Below, piece by piece: positions 11,284 to 22,430 of a DNA stretch of 64,000 bases. Source of the DNA: Boswellia sacra (lineage: Eukaryota > Streptophyta > Magnoliopsida > Sapindales > Burseraceae); NCBI GenBank assembly GCA_013180625.2, contig SNVD02008830.1, positions 62,001-126,000 on the forward strand. Direction: 5' to 3'. The notes below the pieces were generated by a model. It ran no database searches. It had not been told where the DNA came from and saw nothing but the letters and a program-made list of their open reading frames with translations. Positions within the stretch are counted from its first letter, which is position 1; each line of letters starts with the position of its first letter. The position numbers and the translations under genes are program-made.

Positions 11284-11766
11284 GTCTATGCAACTCTCTA
11301 ACTATGTGTAAAGAAGAGAACAAGATATGTGGTATTTATGGAGTGCAAAAAGGTATGCTAATGATGATATCTATCTAGGTAGCTCGGTTGTTTGTTGGAA
11401 AAGTTGACAATAATGCATAAAAATTCAAAAGATGATGGAATAAGACACCATAATTCAAACAAATGATACAAATTCAAAAATGACAACTATGAGGAATTAA
11501 AATTCAAAAATGATGGCACGCATGCATATGTACAGGTAGTTGTGACTGTGGCTGACATCTTCCTCTGGTTTTACGTCCAAAAACGGCTTAAACACCTTCT
11601 ATGAGTTGAGGATATGCTTCCCATCCAGTTTTCTTATAAACTGGCAAACAGGGTCATTTTGAGTCAAATTCCCAAGACTATAGTGTTCCTGCTCATCTCG
11701 AAAATGTGTCCATAAGTTAAAAATTTCACGCTGCACAAGTCCACAAGAATGCGTCTCAAGAGTCAC
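11284..11766. other. Spacer between LOG-like gene and unknown ORF
   Basis: Nothing coding was recognised. The minus-strand sequence CATAAATACC at 11,331-11,340 is a possible TATA box for the LOG-like gene. The phrase AATGCGTCTCAAGAG occurs at 11,750 and again near 10,375, so the two flanks of the LOG region share a short repeat. Confidence 0.5.
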
Positions 11767-12151
11767 TCAGATATCATCCAAAGACTCCTTACTCAGTCCA
11801 TTCTTGATGAATTGTAGTTTATCCTCTCGATTATTAGACAAATATCCCAAGGAGCGGCAACGCTGGTTACAAGTCCATCTTGTACATTTGGGACAAACTT
11901 GTAACCTTTTCGCTCTTTGTTTTTTGGCGTAAGAGCTTTTTCCCATACCTAGCATGTGAGAAACAAGATTATCTAAAAATTCATAAGAAAGAAAATCGAA
12001 CCTTGGCTTCAATTAACCATCTTACTTCAACAGGCATACCCTTACACATCAACATCTTTAGTCTTTCTGCGCGAGCTTTGTAAATTTTAAGCAAATCATT
12101 TGGAGGAAGAGAAGGAAAATGTTTGTGTAGATTTGAGAGAATGGTGTCCAT
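11767..12151 (-). pseudogene. Unrecognised cysteine-containing ORF in the Athila 3' region
   Basis: Reading from MDTILSNLHKHFPSLPPNDL (12,151), about 51 codons lead to VRWLIEAK. One frameshift near 12,005 then joins FDFLSYEFLDNLVSHMLGMG and a basic stretch to CPKCTRWTCNQRC (C-x2-C-x4-C-x3-C), ending at 11,767. The total is about 128 codons. I do not recognise the family. It sits between integrase and the LOG homologue, where Athila elements often carry an env-like ORF, but no signal peptide or membrane segment is visible. The four cysteines could bind zinc; that is inference. Confidence 0.5.
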
Positions 12152-12311
12152 GTGAAAATGCGAGAAAAGAAAAGAAAATGAATGCAAGGTGAGCAACAGT
12201 TTTTAGGGAACTGAAAAACCGACTTTAAAAGTCACGAAGTACCGTATCCGTCACTTGACCGGGAAAAATCAATCCTTAAAAAGGATCGATTAAAGCAATG
12301 GACTCTTCATT

Positions 12312-13303
12312 TTAGTCAAAATTTTCAAAGAATAGTTTTAACCGTTGTCCATTAACTTTAAACACATTACCATTTTTTGGGTTCTCAATCTCAACTGCTC
12401 CATGAGGGAAAACATTTTTAACAATGAAAGGCCTAGTCCAACGAGACCGAAGTTTACTAGGAAACAGGTGCAATCTTGAATCATACAAAAGAACTTTTTG
12501 TGAAGGTTCAAAAGATTTTCTAACAATGAATTTGTCATGAAAAACCTTCATTTTTTCTTTGTAAATTTTAGAATTTTCATAAGCCTCATTCCTGATTTCT
12601 TCAAGTTCACTCAGTTGGAATTTACGTAACTTGCAAGCATAATTTAAATTTGTGTTGAATGTTTTAATGGCCCAATAAGCTTTATGCTCAATTTCCACAG
12701 GCAAGTGACAAGGTTTTTCATAAACTAATCTATAAGGAGACATTCCTAATGATGTTTTAAAAACAGTTCGGTAAGCCCAAAGTGCATCATTAAGTCTTAA
12801 AGTCCAATCTTTACGATTTGGGTTAACCATTTTTTCTAAGATCTATTTTATCTCCTTATTAGCTAATTCAACTTGTCCACTTGTTTGCGGGTGATAAGGT
12901 GTAGAAATTTTATGGGTTATTCCATATTTATCATTAAGGTTTCAAATGGTTTGTTACAAAAATGGGTACCCCCATCACTAATGATGGCTCGAGGAATTCT
13001 AAATCTACACAAGATATTCTCTTTCAAGAATTTGATAACTGTTTTGTGATCATTGTTTCGATATGGAATTACCTCGACCCATTTTGAAACATAGTCTACT
13101 GCAACAAGAATGTACACAAAACCAAATGATGGTGGAAAAGGTCCCATAAAATCAGTACCCCAACAGTCAAAGATTTCAACAACAAGAATGGAATTCAAAG
13201 GCATCATGTTTCTTTTTGAAATGGATCCCAATTTTTGACAATTTTCACACGTTTTGCAAAATGCATGTGCATCTTTAAATAAGGTGGGCCAATAAAATCC
13301 CAT
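12312..13303 (-). pseudogene. Athila integrase core and C-terminus
   Basis: [17 protein letters not shown] completes the zinc domain, and [12 protein letters not shown] and [12 protein letters not shown] give the first two catalytic aspartates. The glutamate block [15 protein letters not shown] lies near 12,860-12,890 in another frame, after a frameshift near 12,940, and a TAG follows it. The C-terminal part (12,312-12,830) contains [20 protein letters not shown] and LKSRW-type DNA-binding sequence. The family role is insertion of cDNA; at least two frame breaks inactivate this copy. Confidence 0.88.
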
Positions 13304-14200
13304 TGTAAGATCTTAGCAGCTGTTTTTTTAGATGAAAAATGTCCTTTACATGCTTCAGAATGACAAAAGTTAATGATACTACTTACCTCATTGTCGGGTA
13401 TGCATCTTCTTATTATTTGATCTGGACAATATTTGAACAGATATGGGTCATCCCAATAAAAATTTTTCATCTCGGTTAAAAATTTCCTTTTGTCTTGAGC
13501 ATTCCAATGAGGTGGCATTTTTCCTGTTGCAAGAAAATTTACAATGTTAACAAACCAAGGTACAACAGCAACGGAAAATAAAATTTCATCAGGAAAAGAA
13601 TCATTGATAGGTGAAGTTTCAATTAATGTCTCTGTCGTTAATCTTGAAAGATGATCTGCAACGACATTTTTGGCTCCTTTCTTATCCTTTATTGTGATGT
13701 TGAATTCTTGGAGCAATAAGATCCACCGTATCAATTTAGGTTTTGCATCCTGTTTAGACATTAAATATCTCACAGCTGCATGGTCAGTGTAAACAATCGT
13801 GGGAGAACCAATTAAATAAGATCGAAATTTGTCTAATGCAAATACTACTGCAAGTAGTTCTTTTTCAGTCGTTGTGAAATTCATTTATGCATCATTTAAA
13901 GTTCTACTTGCATAGTATATCACATAAGGCTTACCTTCTTTTCTTTGTCTTAAGACAGCACCAACGGCATAATTACTTGCATCCCACATCAATTCAAAAG
14001 GTAAGGACCAATCAGGAGATTGCATAATTGGAGCAGTTGTTAAAAGTCCAATTAATTTATCAAATACATTTTGACATTCTTGAGTCCATTCAAAAGAAGT
14101 GTCTTTTATTAAGAGGTTACAAAGAGGTTTAGATATAGCACTGAAATTTCTTATGAACCTCCTATAAAATCCAGCATGCCCTAAGAATGAACGAACCTCC
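13204..14200 (-). pseudogene. Athila reverse transcriptase end, RNase H and integrase zinc region
   Basis: From 14,200 downward the minus strand gives KEVRSFLGHAGFYRR, the reverse transcriptase thumb, then the RNase H segment with FELMWDASNYAVGAVL. A TAA precedes MNFTTTEKELLAVVFAL (13,884), a motif usually preceded by glutamine, so CAA-to-TAA is likely. RNase H continues with IVYTDHAAVRYLM and VVADHLSRL, followed by the HSEACKGHFSSKKTA zinc region of integrase. A frameshift lies near 13,300. Confidence 0.88.
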
Positions 14201-14579
14201 TTGCACTACAAGAATTTTTTGCATATTTGTCACTTCACAATTTTTTTATTTGGCAGTTTTTTAAAAAAGTGAGAAATTTAACCATGTCTTAAAAGTCAAA
14301 CCTATCAATTTATCTTATTTGTCACTTTTTGTCTTATTCAATCACATATATATCACATTTTTATAAAAGTTTGACAAGTATGTGAAAATATAATTTTTTT
14401 TGTTTTCCCTCTCAAATTTTTCTCTTTCTTTTCATTTTTTCTTTCAAATATGTGAATATAATATTTAAAATTTCAATAAATTTATCTAAATATAATTAAA
14501 CAATAAAATATAATTTTTAATCTAAAATTAAAAATAATTTTAAAAATCTTTGAATTAAAGATAACATTATTATATGTAT
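14052..14579. repeat. Left copy of the 0.5-kb duplication flanking the MULE
   Basis: Positions 14,052-14,203 are Athila sequence and 14,204-14,579 are the CACTA left end. The same joined sequence recurs at 27,520-28,040 on the far side of the MULE, with scattered substitutions and an 8-bp indel near 14,117. Confidence 0.9.
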
Positions 14580-15405
14580 CCCATAGACATATTCTGAAAT
14601 ATTTTCATCCCATAGACACTTTTGTGTCTAAAAGACAAAAACACCCCTGTCCTAAAATAAATTCCCAAAACCTTCGTTATTTCATATCCTTCGGACAAAT
14701 TTGAAGAAAGACAGTAAAGCAAGACACAGAACAACGGAAACCAGTAACAGCTCGAATTATGTAGCTTAAAAATGGGCTATGTATGTGAACTAAGGGTAGA
14801 GATAGTGCCGTCTGTGCGAAAAAATGCTGGAAATTGGCTGTCGGTGTGCAAAAATGGGTTTTCGCAGTCGAAGGTCGAAGAAGACGACTGTCTTCAAGTG
14901 TCTTCGAGTTTCGTCGAGTGTCGTCGAGTTCTGTCGGGACCGAATCACGACAATTCGGATGGTGGTTTCGAGTGTCTAGGCATTGCCTCGATTCTAGGTT
15001 CGAGTGTCGCGTGTTCGAGTTCCGTCAAGGGTCTTGTGGATTGTCGAAAGTTCATGTGTCGCGTGTCGGGAGTCGAGTGTCGGACCCGTAGAACCAACCT
15101 GTAGATGCCTCGAACCATGCATGTCGAGTGTTTCGAGAGTCATGGACACTATTTTGTCGAGCTTCCGAGTTCGTGCGTCGAGTGACAAACTTGACGAGTG
15201 TCATAGTCGAGTGTCGAGTGTCGAGTGTTTGTGTCGAGCTTCGTCGAGCGTTTTGCCAGAACACTTGTTTTTTGAACTTTTGCATGCAATTTCGTAATTA
15301 TTTTTTGTCCACGGAACTTATATGATATGATATGTCTCAATCATGCAGGAAATGGAAAGTTTACACATACTTATTGTATACAATGGTTGTTGGACCAAAA
15401 AACAC
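14580..15405. repeat. MULE left terminal inverted repeat
   Basis: It matches the inverse of 26,460-27,470. Landmarks are CATCCCATAGACACTTTTGT (14,608), GGAAACCAGTAACAGCTCGA (about 14,737), the palindromic array 14,880-15,260, and ATGCAGGAAATGGA (15,343). Its inner edge still encodes a plus-strand copy of the first residues of the transposase. Confidence 0.85.
14880..15262. repeat. CGAGTGTCG palindromic array, MULE left terminus
   Basis: Dense irregular repeats of TCGAGTGTCG, CTTCGAGT and TCGTCGAG end at GTCGAGCGTTTTGCCAGAAC (about 15,243). They mirror the array at 26,586-27,020. Open frames in this stretch are by-products of the repeat. Confidence 0.85.
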
Positions 15406-16160
15406 GAGAAACATGTTTGTACTATCACAAAGACCCCCCCTAGGTTTTGATTTAATTTCATTCGGAAACACTGTTTGTTACTTTTCATCATACGGTAGCC
15501 CTGACTTATTCGAAATTCATCATGGGCACCCCTTCCGTCAATTTTGCTGTTAAGAGACATCAAACGGTACCCCTAACTTTCTTGCCATATATTGTTGTGA
15601 ATGTTCTGTGGTAGGTGTTCACATACTTCCGAACATCATCCTCCTTTGAGAGGCTAAAAAGCTTCCTAATCTCGGATGCCCTCTTTGGACCCCTCATCCT
15701 TGGGTTTCCACTGTCTGTCAACCCAGGTAGATCGTTCTCATCCTTCTTAACTATAACCATGTTCAATACAGATAGATCTTGACTAACAATGCATCCACGA
15801 ACAGATTTCCTCGTTCGCTCTCCATTGCGCCTTCCATAACCTTTGAAGCAAGGGGAGATTGTTAGCCCTAAGGTTACATAATAATTTTGATGATAACAAT
15901 ACACATTGATTCAATGAGATTATATTTATGCGCAAGAATAAGATTATTTAAATAATTGTAAAATCAAGATGGGGCTTATTAAAATGAAGTGTTGAAGCCA
16001 AAGGAGAATACTACATGTTAAAGGCACCAAAGTTTAAGAACAAGGTTTGATTCAAGGAATGCGTCACATGAGCAATATTCAATCAAGTGGTCATATATTT
16101 TTCAACAGATGTCCAAATGAAGTGATTCTTAACCCTTTGGAAAGTTTACTCAATTTATAA

Positions 16161-16710
16161 CATTTCATATGTTTTAAAGAAATTCAAATTTCAAGTGTAA
16201 GGTTGTCCAAATTATTATACAATTTGAAAGACAAACGGAAGCAGCGGACATGAGCACCGATTACTCTTTCGGACATATCTTGAGATAGAAATATTAAAAT
16301 GACTTGATTATTGTGGCATTCAAAAAAGGACGTAATGGGGCACATTTTATATGTTTTGAAGAAATTCAAATTTCAAATGGAAGGCCGACATAATTGACAT
16401 GCAATTTGGTGGACTGACACAGAGAAGAAAAATCAACTCATATGAGTACCGAATGATGTGTTGTCCATATCTTGAGCTTGAGATATCCAAATGACTTGAT
16501 TCTTATGGCATAGGAAAGATGATTCATTGGATCACATTTCATATTCTTTGAAGAAATTCAAATTTGAAACGAAAGGCTGACATAAGACACATGCAAATCG
16601 GTAGACTGACACATGGAAGAAAAATCAATTCACATGAGCGCTGAATGGTGTTTTGGCCATATCTTGAGCTACAAATATCCAAATGACTTGGTTATTGCAG
16701 ATTTTCAAAT
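16161..16710. repeat. Tandem repeat in the solo LTR, three copies of about 180-190 bp
   Basis: Copies begin near 16,161, 16,341 and 16,532. Each contains a variant of GAAGAAATTCAAATTTCAAA, a GCTGACATAA-like stretch, and CATATCTTGAGCT before CAAATGACTTG. Confidence 0.8.
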
Positions 16711-17023
16711 TTCCAACAGAACATTGAAAAGAGTGGCAGACAAGAATACGGTTTTTATAGTGGGCAGAAAATGTGGAGTTGGTGTCTTCACTTGATTAAG
16801 TTCAATCAAATTGCCTATAAAAGGAGCCTTTCTCCCATGCATTCAAACAGAGCAAGAGAGGCATCTATCAAGAAAAAAACAAGAGAAATATCAAGTCTAC
16901 AGAGCTCTTATATTCTTTATCTACTCTTTGAATAGAGTTGTATTTTTGTTGTAAAAATTTTCTTCGTTCTTGTATTGTGGTGAGAGTGAGATCTCCTTGT
17001 AAAGGATAAAAGTTATCCTTGAC

Positions 17024-17283
17024 AGAACTCTTGATGTGGTGTTATGAAGAGTTGAAGAAGTTGCCGTGGTAAGGTTGTTAATCAAGAAGAACTCTTGGTG
17101 TGGTGTTATCAAGAGTTGAAGGAAGTTGCGTTGGTGAGATTGTGAATCAAGAAGAACTCTTGGTGTGGTGTTACGAAGAGTTGAAAAAAGTTGCCTCGGT
17201 GAGGTTGTTCATCAAGAAGAACTCTTGGTGTAGTGTTATCTAGAGTTGAAGAAAAAGTCTTGGTGTTGTTGTTCATCAAGCAA
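17024..17283. repeat. Tandem repeat in the solo LTR, four copies of about 64 bp
   Basis: Units start near 17,024, 17,088, 17,153 and 17,218 with AGAACTCTTGGTGTGGTGTT followed by GAGTTGAAGAAGTTGC and a GGTGAGGTTGT block. The last copy is shortened. Confidence 0.88.
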
Positions 17284-18348
17284 GTTGTAAAGATTTTTAC
17301 AACTTAGTGGAAAGCCTAGGTTGGAGCTAGGAGCCCGTGGACGTAGGCAAGGTTTGCCGAACCACGTAAATTGAGTTTGCACTCTCTCTATCCCTATCTC
17401 TTTATATTTACTTGCACTTGTGATTGTTCGTTATTGTTATTCTCTTTGCATCTTTCATAACTTCTAATTTCATATTCTTCACCTTTATTCCTAAAGAAAG
17501 AGTAAACTAATTTTGGTTATTCAAGAAAAGTTTAACAAATCCATTTTGATAAATAAAAACCCAAATCACCCCCCCTCTTGGGTTGCCATACCTGGGTCAA
17601 CAGGTTCCTCTTTGAAGCAAAAGATGAACACGACCAGGAGTCAGAACTCCCAGTTCCATTGGGAATCCTTGCTTGTCGCAGCCTCCCATGATCTTAAAAA
17701 CATATCCTTGAATTGTAGACCCCAGAGCATCTGTACTAAATTCTTGGGAGCTCCTCCTATCTAAAAAGACTCGGGCTTCTGATCGTCATCGATCTCAAGC
17801 TTGTTGTGGCAACCAGTGGTTGGGTTTGCTATGTTAAACTTCATTTTGCATCAACTCAACTCAACTGAACTCTTGCTATCAGCGTGTGCAGTGCAGGGGA
17901 GGCAGCGAAGAGCACTTGGGTTCTGTGAGCAGCTCCCGTGAGATTGGTCAGCAGAACTAATTAGATAGAAATACTTTTTTTCCATATTCATTACATTTAT
18001 TTTCATAGAATTAACGGCAAAACTGACGAAAGGGGTTTCGATGATTAATTTCAAAAAAGTAAGGGGTATCGTATAATGGAAAATGGTAAACAGTGTTTAT
18101 GAATGAAATTAAGCTAAAGCCCAGGGGAGGTATGTGTGATTAGCCCATTAAATATTGTCACTATACAATATTGTGTATTTACAAGTTTTCGTACAACTAT
18201 ACATCGTAACCATGTGCTACTATAAAAAACATGTACTATACAATAATGTGTTAGTGTCCAAAAACTAAGAAAAAAAACAATTTTGTGTAACTAAACATAA
18301 TATATACAAAAAAAATAGGTGATCTCATGGTCCCAACGTGCATGACTG

Positions 18349-21300
18349 CTACTTGACCTCTGCTGAATCACCGTCGTCATGGGCAATAGTGGTCATAACA
18401 TCTCCTGACACATCATCACCAGTCGTGATAGTGGCTATAACATCAGCAGCTGCAACATCAGCAGGCACTACTGGTTGAGGCAGCAGCGCCTGAGGCACAG
18501 GATATCTAGGCAACTGCGCCTCAATGTCGTAGGGCACCAGGATGGGCGGGGCTGCCTCTTGTGGGTTTTCGCGGCTGAGCCAAAGATGTAATGCCATTCT
18601 CTCCCGGCATTCATCGTCTTGGAATGCCTTAATCTCGATCAGTGGAACGCCCCCCGCTAGGAACTCGATGTACTTCAAACAGTACACGCCGCATGCCCCT
18701 CCCCCAGGCTCCTGCTGTGGCACCTGCTCCACGTCCTCAATTCGCATAATGTCAAATGGGGTTGTGGGATAGTCAGGGATACCGTAAACCTCCATTGACA
18801 CCATACGGGGTAGTAGCTCAGCGAGGCACCGGACTGTCTGCATGACTATGTCTGTAGAAGTATGACCAATAGATGAGTCGTATATGGAAATCTGACGGCG
18901 ATTCAAATGCACCTCAGCTGCCACCTAATGATCATCGGTGAGGTGAACTGGGATATAGAGCTGCAAACGAATTGACAACATGGAAATGGAAATCAATCAC
19001 AACATTTTAAATAAGGTGGCATATACTAACTCAGTGAATATAAATGTTCTCACCCTGTCAACGTCGACCCATGGTGTTCCAGCGAGGGGCGCCTGTCCCA
19101 GGACATACTGGACCATGTCCTCCTCATTTTCCCAGGTAATGTCATCCAGTCTTTCCGAGTATAGCACCCACAACGACTTCAATTTCAACTGCAAGTTCAT
19201 GAGTTCAGTAGCACATTGAAGGAATCAAAAATTCACCAGCCATTTGTTAATGTAAGATGTCTACGATTTACGTACCCAAAAAGTGGTATCGAGGAAAGCA
19301 GATCTCTGGACACTAGGTCCGGTCATGGCGCGAGCTCTGCACCGAAGAACCCACAAGTAGCTGTCTATGTGCTGAAAACAACAATTGCTATCAATAAGGA
19401 ATCCAATTGTATATAGCAATATTCGATAGCCGGAGATGATATGAAAGTACCTCAGCTTCAAGCCATTCTGATGGCCTGATCAGCGTCATGAAGAACTTAC
19501 GATTTGCGCTGAATACTGCCAACTCAGCACGATCAGTTCTGGTGTCATCCGCCAGCCACGCGTGGAATCCCTCCTTGTCAACTTCTACTATCAGGGCACG
19601 TGGGTCGAAAAGTGGAACCGGAGGGCACAAGATGAGACCAGTTCCTACATCTGCTGATGGCCACTGAGATCGATTGTCTTCCGGCTGAGCAATAGGCACC
19701 TCGGATTGTAAAGGGGCCTCGGACTGTGGCCCCTGCTGGTCTGCAGCTTCCTTCGAGGGCTGTGGCTGCTGCTGGTCTGCGGCTTCCTCCTGCTGCTGAA
19801 CCCTCGGCCTCTTCCTACCTGGTGGACTGACAAAGGGGCTCCGCTTATGCTTTGCTGGAAGGAGGCGGCGACCCCGGCGTGAAACTAAGGCTGCTGGAGG
19901 AGCATCGGCTGCAAGAACATTCCGGTCAACGGAATCAGGATTCGCGGGCGGCGGACCATCACCGTCATCACCTAGACCTCCGTCGGAATCAGCATCTGAA
20001 TCCTGAAATCAGACAAACATAACCATCAGCTTAAGCGTGTGTGGAACTGGTCAAAATCCGGTATGTAAATATTGGAAAGTACCGTGTCATCGTTTCCCAA
20101 GTTCGCACCGAGGTCTAGAACGGCCTCGCGGAGACGAGCTATCTCCTCACGCATTTCCCTGTTCTCCGCCCGTAACAGAGCAAGTTCACGCAAAACTGTG
20201 CTCTGGAAGTCGTCATGGACCGGCGGCACCTGCATGAGAATTGTAACAAGGGTCTTCATTAACCAACAGAGCAGCAAATGTATACGTACAAGAATATTAA
20301 TGCCGACTGGCATTTCTTACCTGCCGACCCGACGCCGTCGTCGATGCTCCTGGATGTCCAGAACTATGGAGCGGCTCCGGCAGTGGACTTAAAGGCTCCA
20401 ACGGTGGACTGCCAGGCCCTACGTCCATGTCAAGACTGTCCGTGTCTGTTGCTGCAACCACATACGGCTCAACAGGGGAACTGGTGCCAGCAGGAGGTGA
20501 GGCGGATGAGAGCTCAGGAGGTGGAGCTGGCGGACCCTCAGGAGGTGGAGCTGGTGGTCCCTCCGGAGGTGGTGCTGGCGGACCCTCTGGAGGTGGTGCT
20601 GATGGACCCTCCGGAGGTGGAGCCGCTGGTCCCGGTCCCTCAGGGGGTGGTCCTGCTGGACCCTCTGGATGTGGACTTGATGGGCCCTTCAGAGGTGGAG
20701 TTGCTGGACCCTCCGGAGGTGGAGCTGCTGGTCCCTTCGGAGGTGGAGCTGCTGGTCCCTCCAGAGGTGGAGCTGCAGGAGCCTCAGGAGGAAGTGGCCC
20801 CTTCGGAGGTGGAGCTGCAGCCGCCTCAGCAGGAAGTGGCTCAATGCTCTCCGCCGCCAGTAAAGGAGCATCCACAGCTGTTGCCCAAGCCACATATGCA
20901 CCTCTACGGATGCCAACTACTTCATTGAGCCTTGCATACCACTCCGTCTGCTGCTCCACAACGGACGGCTCTAAAACGACGAGCGGCCTAGCCTGCGTCA
21001 ACATATAATCAGATCACGCGAAACAGTTATCAGTTTTGGGTGAACAAAAAACAAGACAATTCGATGTAACACAGGATTCGTACTAACCCGCCTCCTAACC
21101 CTCAGTATATCAGTGTAGGCAGCGTTCTGGGACGGGGTCTTAACTGTCTCCCACTTCAACAACCGTGGTATCCTCGCCGCGCATTCCTGTGGCACTGTAC
21201 CAAAATGTGTGCCAAAGTAAGGCACGGCCTCGTACAACCAAACCTTAATTACATCGAACAGTTTAGTTAGTGACATGGACTACAATTACATCAAACAGAA

Positions 21301-22193
21301 ATCAACACGGTCACACTCATGGATAGCAGAACGTACCTGAAAGGCGTACGGGCACCCCTCCAAGTTATATCGCTCCACCTGGCTCGTCTTCGCTTGGGCT
21401 CGCCTCTTGTAATTTTCTAACCTCCCAACCAAAGCCCTCTTCATCGAGCCCAATGTCTTTTCGTAGGACAACGAACCCCATGGATACGTATTAAATTCAT
21501 CCAGTCTGTCCACAAAATTCAACCATGTCCTGGACACGTGTCGGCGTCTATCCCGGGCCATGAAAAACCGCTCAAGCACGTAGTACACGCCTAGCTTCAC
21601 GACATCCTCGTCTGGCATACGAGACACATTCAATTTCTTAAGTCTGGGATACAATGTGTTGAGATCCAAGTCCATGCCATCGAAGTATGTATCCAACAAT
21701 CGGCACAGATGCAACATCGTCGGTATTGGTGGCACCGTGGAAGCAAATCGTAAGCCGGTTATCAAACCAAACTCGTGCGCAAAAAAACGTATGAGTCGTC
21801 CTGGAAATAAGGAAAAAAATTTACATAACATGACAACGATGGTACAGTTAAATAACTAAAAATATCATACGTGTAAAACTTTGACTTTGTAACAACATTG
21901 TACATGAAAACCATCTTTTTACCTTCAACAAGGAACCACATCTCCTGGTCATACCCCACGGTGTTAACCTCCCACTGAAGCACGTGGTGCGCCAACTGAG
22001 ACGGAAAGGAGAGTCGACAGATGTCTAGGAGAAATCCGAAACATGTTGCACGAAACATCTCCTTCTGCCTTGCACTGAAGCTCGCCCGAATCCATTGTAT
22101 ACAGTCCGAACCTGCCATGTTTGTGACCACGGCCTGGTAGTGTTCCGTATCCGGTGTCTTAAGCGTGAAGGACAGTCCAAATTCACCAGCCAT
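18349..22193 (-). pseudogene. MULE-carried DUF1985 / Ulp1-like C48 cysteine protease gene, nine exons, one stop
   Basis: Exons on the minus strand, inferred from GT-AG sites and frame: 22193-21923, 21800-21337, 21243-21088, 20992-20321, 20229-20083, 20002-19451, 19371-19276, 19188-19054, 18960-18349. Joined they give about 1,034 codons. Exons 1-3 form a DUF1985 region (WFLVEG, FFAHEFGLITGLRF, YPWGSLSYEKTLGSMKRAL). Exon 4 encodes proline-rich repeats; exon 5 a coiled coil (RELALLRAENREMREEIARL). Exon 9 is the SUMO-protease-like domain: His in LTDDH, Asp in SIYDSS, Gln in VPQQEPGG and Cys in GGACGVYCLKY. The tryptophan expected after the catalytic His is TAG (18,925-18,927), so the protease is cut before its core unless read through. 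All splice sites look intact. Confidence 0.85.
20510..20840 (-). repeat. 24-bp coding minisatellite (proline-rich repeat)
   Basis: Within exon 4 of the Ulp1-like gene the minus strand encodes about a dozen copies of an octapeptide close to PPPEGPAA. The plus-strand unit is close to GGAGGTGGAGCTGGTGGTCC plus four bases. The long plus-strand open frame here is only the antisense reading of this repeat. Confidence 0.9.
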
Positions 22194-22273
22194 TTGCTTC
22201 AAATTGGCAAAAAGAAGTCCATAATAGTTCAATATGAAACAAAAAGGCAAAAAAAAGCCAAAACCAGCCAGAA

Positions 22274-22430
22274 AGCATGCAATCTGCCTAAACGCTCGAT
22301 AAAACTCGACAACACACGACAAACTCGACAACACTCGACATCACACGACGACACACGACATATCTCGACAACACACAACTTGTCTCGACAACACTCGACA
22401 ACACTCGTTTGCCGAGTCGAGTGTCACTAC
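22274..22430. repeat. CGAGTGTCG-type array next to the Ulp1-like gene start
   Basis: Border CTGCCTAAACGCTCGATAAA followed by ACTCGACAACAC units. It lies 80 bp upstream of the Ulp1-like gene's ATG (22,193) in the same relative position as the array beside the transposase start. With 22,975-23,445 it may bound an inner non-autonomous element. Confidence 0.75.

Larger units (their letters stand above)
15860..17602. mobile_element. Solo LTR, possibly SIRE/Maximus copia type
   Basis: It begins TGTTAGCCCTAAGG and ends CCATACCTGGGTCAACA on the plus strand, with TGTT/AACA inverted ends, inside the RPS6 coding sequence. The C-rich end (ACCCCCCCTCTTGGGTTG) resembles SIRE-type LTRs. There is no internal region or second LTR, so it is solo. 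The flanking 5-mers (GAGAT, GGTTC) do not match, so the target duplication is lost or a border is slightly off. Confidence 0.7.
15560..17844 (-). pseudogene. RPS6 (pseudo): 40S ribosomal protein S6 retro-pseudogene, 5' part, split by an LTR
   Basis: From 17,844 the minus strand reads [20 protein letters not shown], matching the S6 N-terminus. It continues after a 1-base deletion near 17,765 with [20 protein letters not shown] and [15 protein letters not shown]. After the LTR (15,860-17,602) it resumes with [35 protein letters not shown] and [14 protein letters not shown], ending near residue 150 of about 250. S6 is a small-subunit ribosomal protein. Plant RPS6 genes contain introns; none is visible, so the source was probably mRNA. 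Frameshift, truncation and insertion make it non-functional. Confidence 0.9.
15428..18138. mobile_element. Inverted-repeat element carrying an RPS6 retrocopy (Pack-type)
   Basis: Arms at 15,428-15,553 and 18,011-18,138 are inverted copies of each other, both holding TTAATTTCATTC, AACACTGTTT and a variant of CGTCAATTTTGC. Between them is an RPS6 sequence on the minus strand, interrupted by a solo LTR. Host gene sequence between terminal inverted repeats is the Pack-MULE layout. I could not fix the outer ends or a target duplication, so the superfamily is uncertain. Confidence 0.65.

Noticed and set aside
20427..21008. Long glycine-rich plus-strand open frame and its 20,278-20,928 partner
   Set aside because: Both are antisense readings of the proline-rich 24-bp repeat in exon 4 of the minus-strand Ulp1-like gene.
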